A DNA stretch of 64,000 nucleotides from Bernardetia sp. ABR2-2B (lineage in GTDB: Bacteria > Bacteroidota > Bacteroidia > Cytophagales > Bernardetiaceae): positions 186,001 to 250,000 of the forward strand of contig NZ_CP147020.1 of NCBI RefSeq assembly GCF_037126435.1. The letters are read 5' to 3'. This document shows, in pieces, positions 16,600 through 24,450 of the stretch. The translations under genes and the position numbers were made by a program. Below the pieces are notes generated by a model. It was not told the origin of the DNA and ran no database searches. It saw only the letters and a program-made list of their open reading frames with translations. Within the stretch, counting starts at the first letter, position 1; every line of letters begins with the position of its first letter.

Positions 16600-17283
16600 A
16601 TGAAAGAAACTACTCCACAATCAGAATTAGAAACAGAGAATTTTTCTTCTGTTGCTCATCAAATAGCTTCTATGCTTTTAGAAATTGAAGCTGTCAAATT
16701 ACGTCCTCATGAGCCTTTTCAATGGGCTTCTGGCTGGAACTCTCCTATTTATTGTGATAATCGCTTGACGCTTTCTTACCCTAAAGTCAGAACTTTTATT
16801 ACAAAGGCATTAGTAGAAATGATAAAAAAAGAGTTTCCTGATGTTACAGCTATTGCAGGTGTAGCAACGGCAGGAATACCACAGGCTGCTCTTGTAGCAC
16901 ATCAGCTTGATTTGCCAATGTTGTATGTACGCTCAAAACCAAAAGAACACGGAACGCAAAGCCAAATTGAAGGGAAATTGAATAGTGATGATAAAGTTGT
17001 TTTGATAGAAGATTTAATATCAACAGGTCAAAGTTCTTTAGCAGCTGTTCATGTTTTGCAATCTACACGAGCAAAAGTAATTGGAATGGCAGCTATTTTT
17101 ACGTATGGTTTCGACCGTGCAGTTCGTAATTTTTCACAAGCAGCTATTGACTTGAAGGTACTTAGTGATTATTCTACATTAGTAGAAGAAGCAATTTCTC
17201 AAAATTATTTGGAAGAAAAAGACCACGAGATTTTGAAGAAATGGAGAGACAAACCCGAAAACTGGATGCCAAAAAAGAAATAA
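16600..17283 (+). CDS. pyrE: Orotate phosphoribosyltransferase
   Basis: This 227-residue type I phosphoribosyltransferase has the PRPP-binding segment KVVLIEDLISTGQSS and the OPRT-type stretches FQWASGWNSPIYCDNR and AGVATAGIPQAALVA. It makes orotidine 5'-phosphate in de novo pyrimidine synthesis. A TAnnTTTG-type box (TACCTTTG, 16588-16595) lies only five bases before the ATG, suggesting a very short leader. The gene is followed by a MITE-like repeat and a strong terminator. The first 15 or so residues are an acidic extension. No other pyr genes are adjacent. Confidence 0.93.
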   Translation: MKETTPQSELETENFSSVAHQIASMLLEIEAVKLRPHEPFQWASGWNSPIYCDNRLTLSYPKVRTFITKALVEMIKKEFPDVTAIAGVATAGIPQAALVAHQLDLPMLYVRSKPKEHGTQSQIEGKLNSDDKVVLIEDLISTGQSSLAAVHVLQSTRAKVIGMAAIFTYGFDRAVRNFSQAAIDLKVLSDYSTLVEEAISQNYLEEKDHEILKKWRDKPENWMPKKK

Positions 17284-17296
17284 GTTAATTGTCATT

Positions 17297-17437
17297 GAAG
17301 TTGTTTAAGAATGTGAATTTTTCCGTAGAATTGGGTTTGCAAATCCAATTCTACGGAAAAATAACCCAGCCTTTGTTAGTGTTTTAGCGTAGCGACACCA
17401 ACAAATAAACGTACAAAACCTATTCTTAAACAACTTC
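17297..17437. mobile_element. MITE-like element, copy 1 (141 bp)
   Basis: Perfect 16-bp terminal inverted repeats, GAAGTTGTTTAAGAAT at 17297-17312 and its complement at 17422-17437, are flanked by a 3-bp direct repeat ATT on both sides. Inside are a long hairpin (about 17317-17362) and a second hairpin ending in ACACCAACAAA. It closely matches copy 2 at 33236-33376. Confidence 0.85.
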
Positions 17438-17447
17438 ATTGTCAATC

Positions 17448-17486
17448 AAAAAAACCTAAAAATAAAGTATATTTTTAGGTTTTTTG
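17448..17486 (+). terminator. Intrinsic terminator downstream of pyrE
   Basis: AAAACCTAAAAATA and TATTTTTAGGTTTT form a strong stem with a T-run after it. The MITE-like element lies between this hairpin and the pyrE stop, so it may have inserted between a gene and its terminator. Confidence 0.8.
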
Positions 17487-17592
17487 TTTCTGATAAAAAT
17501 GAAATATAAGACTAGAAATGGATATTAAATAAATTACTATTTTCGAATCAATAGCTGACTGGTGTTCAATGAATTAAACTCGTAATTGTTCC

Positions 17593-18138
17593 CTATCTCA
17601 ATCTCAAATAAGCAGCTTTAATTTTGCCTCTTGTAAACTCAACAGAAGAAGTATCTACCGTACCACTATCAGATTCAGTAGTTTTATCAAAGCTAAAATT
17701 GAAATCAGCTTCTAAAATATAACGAACTGTATCATAACGAGTAATGTTAATTGTACCCTCAGGAACATCTTCGCCTTTGTAACGAATAATTGGAATAGGA
17801 AGACCTACAGTGTCAGTAGTATCACGAGGAGCTACTGTAAAAGAACTAACTTCAGGATAAGGAATGAAAAGATAAAGTTCGCTTCCATCAATTGATGAAT
17901 TTCCTTGTATTGTTAGGATAGTATCTCTTCCTAATGAATCTCTACCAAAGCTTTGTACTTGAGGTGAGCTTGTATTCCAATAAAGACAGTCAGCAACATA
18001 TCCTTCCATAGTCGAAACGGCTAATGGGTTGTCATCATTATTTGACTCACAAGCAACGGCTAAAAAAGCAAAGAGAGCTAAAAAAATGTAAGCAAAATTG
18101 GATACAAATTTATTTTTATTTCTGATTGAATGAAACAT
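17593..18138 (-). CDS. Hypothetical lipoprotein (181 aa)
   Basis: The protein has a signal peptide with lipobox VACE (FLAVACESNND, cysteine at about residue 30), so it is predicted to be lipidated, and the SNNDDN stretch after the cysteine is a Bacteroidota export-type tail. The rest is beta-rich and contains many T/D/S residues. I recognise no family. It lies 60 bp downstream of a predicted beta-barrel gene on the same strand, so the pair is probably an operon of two outer-membrane-associated products. Confidence 0.7.
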   Translation of the reverse strand: MFHSIRNKNKFVSNFAYIFLALFAFLAVACESNNDDNPLAVSTMEGYVADCLYWNTSSPQVQSFGRDSLGRDTILTIQGNSSIDGSELYLFIPYPEVSSFTVAPRDTTDTVGLPIPIIRYKGEDVPEGTINITRYDTVRYILEADFNFSFDKTTESDSGTVDTSSVEFTRGKIKAAYLRLR

Positions 18139-18198
18139 AGAATAGGCTATTAATATATAGTATGAATTGATTTTTTTAAATGAATTTATGATGTTTTT

Positions 18199-18912
18199 TT
18201 ATTGAGGGCCACCACCAAAAGGAATACGAACGCCTAAGTTAGCTCTCCAAAAATGATGTAAATGAGGAGTATAAGCTGTTACATTCGAAACATAATCTTT
18301 AAAACGATACGAACCGCCACCTTCAGCAAAAAGATAGAAAGAACCTAAATATACTTCTGTGCCGATTCCTGCATTTAAGCTCAAAAGCCAAAATTGTTGG
18401 TCTTGGAAATAATTACCTTCTGGAAAAAGACGATACCCATCATTAGGCTCATTGTCTTCAAGTGTCCAATCAATTGTGTACATTCCTCCACTTAATCCAC
18501 CATACGTATAGAATCCACCTCTATCGTTATAAGCTCCAAAAAGGTAATAACGTAAGTTAGCTCCTAGTTCGGCAGCCATACTTTTACTCGTAATCATATA
18601 ATCATACACAAACTCACCACGTTCCGTTCCCAACATAAAAGAACCTTCCAAGTTAAGAGATGTTTTATAATTCAGACCTATATTTAGGCGTGTTTCTAGC
18701 CCAGCAAAAGGAGGGAAATCTTCTACTCTACCAAAAGGAAAACGATCTTCTTCACCTCCAATAAATTTTTGATAACGTGCAGCCACACTCATACTTACTT
18801 GTGCTTGTAGTTGGCTAGTAGAAAACATAAGAAGTGCTATAAAAAGCATCAGAAATATCCCTATTTTTTTGAGAGATATAGAAAAAGGAGTTGAAGTCAT
18901 AATTGCAAACAT
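18199..18912 (-). CDS. Outer-membrane beta-barrel protein (237 aa)
   Basis: An N-terminal signal peptide ends near LQAQVS. The rest alternates hydrophobic and polar residues with aromatic girdle residues, as in an 8-stranded barrel of the OmpA-like/PorT-like type, and it ends NLGVRIPFGGGPQ. There is no enzyme motif. The start could instead be the second methionine (MTSTPF) four codons in. The gene precedes the lipoprotein gene by 60 bp on the same strand. Confidence 0.65.
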   Translation of the reverse strand: MFAIMTSTPFSISLKKIGIFLMLFIALLMFSTSQLQAQVSMSVAARYQKFIGGEEDRFPFGRVEDFPPFAGLETRLNIGLNYKTSLNLEGSFMLGTERGEFVYDYMITSKSMAAELGANLRYYLFGAYNDRGGFYTYGGLSGGMYTIDWTLEDNEPNDGYRLFPEGNYFQDQQFWLLSLNAGIGTEVYLGSFYLFAEGGGSYRFKDYVSNVTAYTPHLHHFWRANLGVRIPFGGGPQ

Positions 18913-19315
18913 AATATGGAATATGGATTTTTTTTATTTCGTTGTAATGATTTGATTTTTTTTTAATAAATCTATTTAGTTGAAAAAATCAAAGTTATAT
19001 CTATACAAGACTATTAAAATCAAATATAGTTTTATTAAACTTTTGGTAAAACTAATAATTTTCTTTCATTTTTCTGACTTAATCGTCAAAATTTGCTCAA
19101 AATTTGCTTCAAGTTTATAGAAAGTAGTTTTGTCTCAATAAGATACTCTAATGATAATAACGATAATAATAATGAAACGTTATTTATCACAATTTATTGA
19201 AAATATATTACCAAAATTATAATATAGACTATTTTTCTATCAATTTCGTGATTTTCTTTGAATATTTATTTAAAGTTTTTTATCTCAAACCTCATATCTC
19301 AAATCCTATACCTTA
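18913..19315. other. 403-bp divergent intergenic region
   Basis: This very AT-rich gap lies between divergent genes, so it must carry promoters for both. I see a tandem pair of AAAATTTGCT words at about 19088-19108 and a GATAATAA-rich stretch near 19152-19172. I see no ORF, RNA gene or hairpin of note. Confidence 0.4.
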
Positions 19316-19894
19316 ATGAACCAGCCAACAAATAATTCTGAAACAATTTCTGAAAAAGTAGTTGCTATTAACTCAGAACGTGAACTAAAAGAACAAAACA
19401 AAAAAGTACGAATTTTATCTTTAGGATTTGTTTTTAGTGTTTTTATTGCTTTCTTTTTACTACTTTCTTTTTCTAGTAAGGCACAAAATGCAGATAAAAA
19501 TAAATATCTAGCTACTTTTCAAGACAAAACATATATTGGTCTTGCGACTGAAGATAATGTAGAACTCATTTATACACAATGTGGCGACCCAATAAGCACT
19601 TTTTATTTTGATGTTAGCAATGGAGAGCCTATGTTTGTAATGGCAGGTTTGTATGATATTATGATGTACCAACTTACTTCTGTAAAAAAAGAAAATGATA
19701 AATTTGTTTTAACATATAAAGATGCGAAAGGACAAAAACAAGTAGCACAACTTGAAACAGAATCTAATAATGAGAAAATATATGTTATTTTTGAAGGAAT
19801 GAAGATGGGTTTTGCTGTCAAAGAAAAAATGAATATCTACAAGATTTCTAATGATTGTGATGAGATGAGATTAGCTACACCAAATAAAAAATAA
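19316..19894 (+). CDS. Membrane-anchored hypothetical protein (192 aa)
   Basis: A cytoplasmic N-terminal segment of about 30 residues is followed by one membrane helix (about 32-56, LSLGFVFSVFIAFFLLLSFS) ending in SSKAQ, and then a beta-rich domain of about 130 residues that contains two cysteines (QCGD and NDCDE). I do not recognise a family. A strong terminator follows 47 bp after the stop, so it is probably transcribed alone. Confidence 0.6.
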   Translation: MNQPTNNSETISEKVVAINSERELKEQNKKVRILSLGFVFSVFIAFFLLLSFSSKAQNADKNKYLATFQDKTYIGLATEDNVELIYTQCGDPISTFYFDVSNGEPMFVMAGLYDIMMYQLTSVKKENDKFVLTYKDAKGQKQVAQLETESNNEKIYVIFEGMKMGFAVKEKMNIYKISNDCDEMRLATPNKK

Positions 19895-19940
19895 AATAAC
19901 GCTTAATATACCTTTGAACAGGTTTTTTTAGAAAAAAAAG

Positions 19941-19974
19941 AAAAAGTTGCACAAAAAATGCAACTTTTTTTTGT
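19941..19974 (+). terminator. Intrinsic terminator
   Basis: AAAAAGTTGCA and TGCAACTTTTT pair around a short A-rich loop, and T residues continue. It ends the transcript of the membrane-anchored protein and precedes the PadR gene. Confidence 0.8.
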
Positions 19975-20025
19975 GCTTTGAGTATAAATACATAGATTTA
20001 CGATGTATTAAAACTCTATGTAAAA

Positions 20026-20379
20026 ATGAAAACAAATCCAAGTAAAGAATTACTCAAAGGAACACTAACCACAATTATACTACGATTGCTTTCCGAAAAA
20101 GGCAAAATGTACGGATATGAACTGGCGCAATGTGTCAAAGAAACTACTGATGGCAAAGTCTTGATAAAAGAAGGTTCATTGTATCCTGCTCTTCACAAAT
20201 TAGAAGCTGATGGCTTAATTGAATGTGAAAAAGTGATGATAGGAAAGCGAGTACGCAAGTATTATCATCTCACACCAGCAGGAGAAACAGCAACAGCAAA
20301 GGCAATCAATGAACTTTTAGAGTTTTTGAGTACAATCCATCATTTAATAACTACCGAACCGATTTATGGTAACACTTAA
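20026..20379 (+). CDS. PadR family transcriptional regulator
   Basis: This 117-residue winged-helix protein matches PadR N-terminal domains: LLSEKGKMYGYELAQ, then a recognition region ending EGSLYPALHKLEADGLIE and a wing KRVRKYYHLTPAGE. Family knowledge: PadR proteins are usually autorepressors that respond to small molecules or membrane stress. It overlaps the next gene by 14 bp, a membrane protein, which is the common arrangement of a PadR regulator with a DUF1700-type or permease-like partner. Confidence 0.92.
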   Translation: MKTNPSKELLKGTLTTIILRLLSEKGKMYGYELAQCVKETTDGKVLIKEGSLYPALHKLEADGLIECEKVMIGKRVRKYYHLTPAGETATAKAINELLEFLSTIHHLITTEPIYGNT

Positions 20380-20983
20380 TGAAAATCAAGTAGAATTGAT
20401 TTGTGAACATCTTTTCAGAAATCCTCTTCAAGATACTGATTTGCAAGACAGTTTGTTAGACCACTTTTGTTGCTTTGTAGAAAGCAAAATGAGTGAAGGC
20501 TTTTCTTTTGAGGAGAGCATCAAAGAGGCTTCTGTTTCTATTGCTCCCAATGGAGTAGGTGAAATAGAGGAAGAATTATTTTTTATTATTCATTTCAAAA
20601 CCCAAATTACTATGAAACGCATCTTGTATTTTTCTAGCTTTTTAGTAGCTTTTTCGCTTTCTTTTTCTTTCCTTTTTAAGGCTCTACACTGGCCTTATGC
20701 TAATATTTTATTGCAATTAGGTAATATTATTTTGCTCTTTTTTGCTCTACCAAGTTTAGTAATATTGGCTTTCAAGAATAAAAATAGCCTTGAAACAATG
20801 GACAAAATTCGTCTGAGTATTGGCATTCTAGCAGGTGGTTTGATAAGTACAGGAATGATTTTTAAGGGGTTGCACTTTCCTTATGCAAGTATTCTTTTTG
20901 TTGTTGGCTGTGCTGTCTTTTCCTGTCTTTTCCTGCCTATCTTCTTTTATCAACTTTATCAAAAATCAGTTCGATTAGCTTAA
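20366..20983 (+). CDS. PadR-associated membrane protein with GldL-like motifs
   Basis: This 205-residue protein has a soluble N-terminal region of about 75 residues and then four predicted membrane segments. It contains two copies of a motif, LFKALHWPYANIL and IFKGLHFPYASIL, which resemble the F-K-x-x-H-W-P-x-A loop of GldL-type proteins in Bacteroidota. The N-terminal part (ENQVELICEHLF, LLDHFCCFVESKM) looks like the small domain found in proteins encoded next to PadR regulators. The 14-bp overlap with the PadR gene suggests translational coupling. Its function is unknown. Confidence 0.7.
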   Translation: MVTLNENQVELICEHLFRNPLQDTDLQDSLLDHFCCFVESKMSEGFSFEESIKEASVSIAPNGVGEIEEELFFIIHFKTQITMKRILYFSSFLVAFSLSFSFLFKALHWPYANILLQLGNIILLFFALPSLVILAFKNKNSLETMDKIRLSIGILAGGLISTGMIFKGLHFPYASILFVVGCAVFSCLFLPIFFYQLYQKSVRLA

Positions 20984-20998
20984 CCATAATCCTATTAG

Positions 20999-21042
20999 TA
21001 GTCTTCTAAAATTCTTCTTTCAAGAATAGAAGACTATTTTTT
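20999..21042 (+). terminator. Intrinsic terminator
   Basis: TAGTCTTCT and AGAAGACTA arms, extended by an inner ATTCTT/AAGAAT pairing, are followed by T residues. It ends the PadR operon. Confidence 0.8.
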
Positions 21043-21137
21043 ACTTCTTTTTTTAAAAAAACTCCTCAAAGCAATAATCAGAACAATCAGTTTATTTCTT
21101 TGGCTGGGATAATATTGCCTTCTAAAAATTACTTTTA

Positions 21138-22832
21138 ATGAAAAATTTATCTTTAATCCATCTGGTTCATCTTTTTCTAATACTATCATTTTGCTTAGTT
21201 AGCCATACTACTTTTTCTCAAAATTACTCCACAAATTGGAAATCAGAAATTGATTCTATCCTTCAAAAAAATACTCAAAATCAAGATTTAGGCGTTACAG
21301 TTGGGATTACTCAGCAAGGAAAATTAGCATATCACAATTATACAGGTTTAGCAAATTTAGAATATCAAGTTCCCTTTAATGACAGTACCGTTTTTGGATT
21401 GGCTTCAATTACTAAGCAATTTACGGCTGCTTGTATTGCAGTTTTAGAAAAAAAACAGCTTTTGAGTGTAGAAGATGATGTTAGAAAATATATTCCAGAA
21501 CTTCTTTTTTATGATGATACTATTCGTATAAAGCATCTTCTAAATCACACAAGTGGAATTCGTAATCACAATGTACTTCTGAGCTTACGAGGATTTGATT
21601 ATCAACATAGAGGTTATACCAACAAAATGATTGAGAGTTTAATGTTTCGTCAGCGTGGAGTAAATGATATTGCAGGAAAAAAAATGTTGTATTCAAATAC
21701 AAATTATGTCTTTTTGGCTTTGATTATAGAACGAGTTTCTAAAAAAACAATTTCAGAGTTTGCAAAAGAAGAAATTTTTGAACCTTTAGAAATGAAATCT
21801 ACATTTTATAAAAATGATTTGGAAAGTATTGTTCCTAACAAAGCCTGTGCATATTACTTTGATGGAGAAACGTATAAACACCCAAAATCTCTAACATTAT
21901 GTGTAGGAGCTGGAGGCGTAGGAAGTACCATTTCAGATATGGCAAAATGGGCAAAGATATTTTTAGATGATACTCATGAATTTGCTTATATTGCCAAATT
22001 TTTAACCACAAAAGATGCTCTTAATGATGGTTCTTTCATAACACAGGCTCGTGGTGTTTTTGTGTGGGAGTTTGAAGGAAATACTTTGGTAGGACATGGA
22101 GGAAGAGATATAGGAATGCATTCTTATTTTGTTTGTGTTCCCAAAAAAGAAATATCTATTATGGTTTATACCAACTCTGAACATATTAATGCTCAAGGAA
22201 TTGCATTTGATATTTTGGAAAAATTAGTTACTCAGAAAGAAAACAAAAATAAAATAGAAAAAGCTGATTATCAACATTCTAAAGAAGAGTTAAACTTGTT
22301 TTTAGGTTCATATCAAGAACTGAATAGTGATTTGTTGATGATTTTTTTTGTAGAAAATGACACTTTAAAAGTAAAAACCAGTATGGGAAACAATGCAATT
22401 TCATTATTGACAGAATCAAAAAATACTTTTCATCGTATCCATGCTAAAAATGTAGTCTATAATTTTTATAATACTTCAAAAGAAAATAAGAATAAAGATA
22501 TGGCTTTGAGTGTGAATTTTGGAGGAGGAGTATTTTATTTTGAAAAAATAGATTTATTTAAAAAAGAGAAAATCAATACAAACGACTATATAGGAAAATT
22601 TTATTCTGATGAGTTGGATGTTACTTATCAAATTTTTCAAAAAAACGGCAAATTAATTCTTTCTTTTCCAAATAATGAAAACATGCAATTATCTTCAAGA
22701 AGAAAAGATGAGTTTGGAACAAATCAAAGAATGAGACTTTCTTTTCAGAGAAATAAAAAAGGAAAAATAGATGCTTTTGAGGTAGCAGCAGAAGGAACGG
22801 TAAAAGAAATATTATTTGAAAAGGAAAAATAA
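21138..22832 (+). CDS. Serine hydrolase, beta-lactamase (class C/PBP4-like) family
   Basis: A signal peptide (cleavage near TTFSQ) precedes a beta-lactamase-fold domain with the SxxK motif S90-I-T-K93, YSN at 185-187 and a later HGG (VGHGGRDIG). The C-terminal 190 or so residues form a beta-rich domain of unknown role. Family knowledge: these secreted or periplasmic enzymes include esterases, D-aminopeptidases and penicillin-binding-like hydrolases; true beta-lactamase activity should not be assumed. The protein has 564 residues. The following gene starts about 100 bp after its stop. Confidence 0.85.
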   Translation: MKNLSLIHLVHLFLILSFCLVSHTTFSQNYSTNWKSEIDSILQKNTQNQDLGVTVGITQQGKLAYHNYTGLANLEYQVPFNDSTVFGLASITKQFTAACIAVLEKKQLLSVEDDVRKYIPELLFYDDTIRIKHLLNHTSGIRNHNVLLSLRGFDYQHRGYTNKMIESLMFRQRGVNDIAGKKMLYSNTNYVFLALIIERVSKKTISEFAKEEIFEPLEMKSTFYKNDLESIVPNKACAYYFDGETYKHPKSLTLCVGAGGVGSTISDMAKWAKIFLDDTHEFAYIAKFLTTKDALNDGSFITQARGVFVWEFEGNTLVGHGGRDIGMHSYFVCVPKKEISIMVYTNSEHINAQGIAFDILEKLVTQKENKNKIEKADYQHSKEELNLFLGSYQELNSDLLMIFFVENDTLKVKTSMGNNAISLLTESKNTFHRIHAKNVVYNFYNTSKENKNKDMALSVNFGGGVFYFEKIDLFKKEKINTNDYIGKFYSDELDVTYQIFQKNGKLILSFPNNENMQLSSRRKDEFGTNQRMRLSFQRNKKGKIDAFEVAAEGTVKEILFEKEK

Positions 22833-22932
22833 AAGAAAGACTAAAAAAGCAAGATTATTAATAGTAATTTTTTTTCTTAATTTTGAAAGATTAAAACTAT
22901 TCCTCTTCTATTTCAAGAAAAAGAAAATTTAT

Positions 22933-24015
22933 ATGTTCATTATAAAAGATACTACTCTCAAAGAATTTGTAATTGATGTTTTTATTCAAATGGGTTGTCC
23001 AAAAGATGATGCTTTTTTAGCTGCTGATGTTTTGTTAGCTGCTGATTTGCGTGGGATAGATTCTCATGGTGTTGCTCGTCTGACGGGTTATGTGCGTTTA
23101 TGGGAAGTAGGACGTATTAATCCTACTCCAAACTGGAAAGTTACTTATCAAACTCCAAGTACGGCAACCATTGATGCAGATGCAGGTCTGGGATTGGTTG
23201 TTGCACCAAAAGCAATGCAAGTAGCTATTGAAAAAGCTGAAAAAGTAGGTTCTGGTTGGATTTCTGTCAAAAATTCAAACCATTTCGGAATTGCAGGGTA
23301 TCACTCTATGATGGCAGCCGAAAAAGATATGATAGGTTGGGCAATGACAAATGCAAGTCCATTGGTTGCTCCTACTCATTCTAAAGAGCGCATGTTAGGG
23401 ACAAATCCGATTGCAATAGCTGTTCCTGCAGGAGAGGAAAACGATTTTGTGGCTGATTTTGCAACAACAACAGTAGCCAATGGTAAATTAGAAATCTTGC
23501 AACGAAAAAATGAAGATGCTCCTCAAGGTTGGGTACAAGATAAAAATGGAAACACAACCAATAATGCAGCAGCTCTGAAAGATGGTGGCGCACTTTTACC
23601 TTTGGGTTCTGACCCTATGCGAAGCAATCATAAAGGATATTGTTTAGGTTCGGCTGTCGATATTCTTTCGGCTGTACTTTCTGGTGCAGGTTATGGTCCT
23701 TGGGCGCCTCCTTTTGTTAGTTTTCTGCCTGTTCCGTCTGACCCTGTTGGACAAGGTTTAGGGCATTTTTTGGGTGCTATGCGAATTGATGGTTTTCGTC
23801 CAAAAGAAGAATTCAAATCTCACATGGATAATTGGATTCGTCGTTTCAAAAATGCTACTCCTATTGATGAGAATCAAAAAGTAATCATACCAGGAGAGCC
23901 AGAGTTAGAAAATAAAGCCTATCGCCTTGAAAATGGAATTCCCCTTTTAGAACCTGTCGTGAAAGATTTGGAAGAGGTAGCTAAAAAATTGAAGTTAGAA
24001 AAATTGAAATTTTGA
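22933..24015 (+). CDS. Ldh family (malate/L-lactate dehydrogenase-like) oxidoreductase
   Basis: The protein of about 360 residues matches the NAD(P)-dependent Ldh/MDH type-2 family (ADLRGIDSHGVARL, then NSNHFGIAGYHSMMA, then MLGTNPIAIAVP). It oxidises a 2-hydroxyacid or related substrate, which cannot be narrowed further. The frame runs 39 codons further upstream to 22816, but that part is a K/R/F-rich stretch overlapping the previous gene, so the ATG at 22933 (MFIIKD) is the better start. It is cytoplasmic, with no signal peptide. Confidence 0.88.
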   Translation: MFIIKDTTLKEFVIDVFIQMGCPKDDAFLAADVLLAADLRGIDSHGVARLTGYVRLWEVGRINPTPNWKVTYQTPSTATIDADAGLGLVVAPKAMQVAIEKAEKVGSGWISVKNSNHFGIAGYHSMMAAEKDMIGWAMTNASPLVAPTHSKERMLGTNPIAIAVPAGEENDFVADFATTTVANGKLEILQRKNEDAPQGWVQDKNGNTTNNAAALKDGGALLPLGSDPMRSNHKGYCLGSAVDILSAVLSGAGYGPWAPPFVSFLPVPSDPVGQGLGHFLGAMRIDGFRPKEEFKSHMDNWIRRFKNATPIDENQKVIIPGEPELENKAYRLENGIPLLEPVVKDLEEVAKKLKLEKLKF

Positions 24016-24450
24016 TAGGAAATAATTTTACGAAAGTTGTTAGTGGAGATACCAACAACAGTAAAGACTCTTTAGAATGTGATTCCTCTTTTGTAACATT
24101 TTGTAATTATAATTTTCAGAAATATAATGTATTTTTAGCTGCATCGCAGCGTAATATTGTTGTTGTGATTTATAATTATAAAGTTTTAGGTGGTATTATA
24201 AAAAGTATGTAAGTTGGTTGTTGGTGTCGCTTTGCTAAAACACCAACAACGGCATCGTGGGTAGTTTTTAGTTGCATAATTTTGCTATTTTAAAACACTT
24301 TTTTTTAAAAAAAACATATTTTGCGTAAGACCACCGAATTTCAATGCTACGCAGCTTTTTGAATTTCTTTTTCTTGACTTCTACAAATATCACACAACTA
24401 CACAGCTAAAACTCTAGTAAAATCATAATAACGAATTAAGAGATAAAATA
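24016..24450. other. 435-bp intergenic region with solo hairpins
   Basis: Two palindromes related to the inner hairpin of the MITE-like family occur here, at 24036-24059 and 24217-24250. A weak inverted pair, TGCGTA and TACGCA, lies near 24323-24353. A 66-codon frame crosses the region but runs through the hairpins and has no family resemblance. The promoter of the helicase gene must lie near the right end. Confidence 0.5.
24217..24250. repeat. Solo MITE-core hairpin
   Basis: GTTGTTGGTGT (24217-24227) pairs with ACACCAACAAC at the right end (24240-24250) around the loop CGCTTTGCTAAA. Arms and loop match the inner hairpin of the three MITE-like elements, but no terminal inverted repeats are present here. 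Confidence 0.7.

Noticed and set aside
21138-22832. Calling the serine hydrolase a beta-lactamase resistance gene
   Set aside because: The SxxK/YxN fold is shared by many peptidases and esterases, and the extra C-terminal domain argues against a dedicated resistance enzyme.
24012-24212. 66-codon plus-strand frame after the Ldh-family gene
   Set aside because: It runs through palindromic repeat DNA, starts inside the previous gene and shows no family resemblance.
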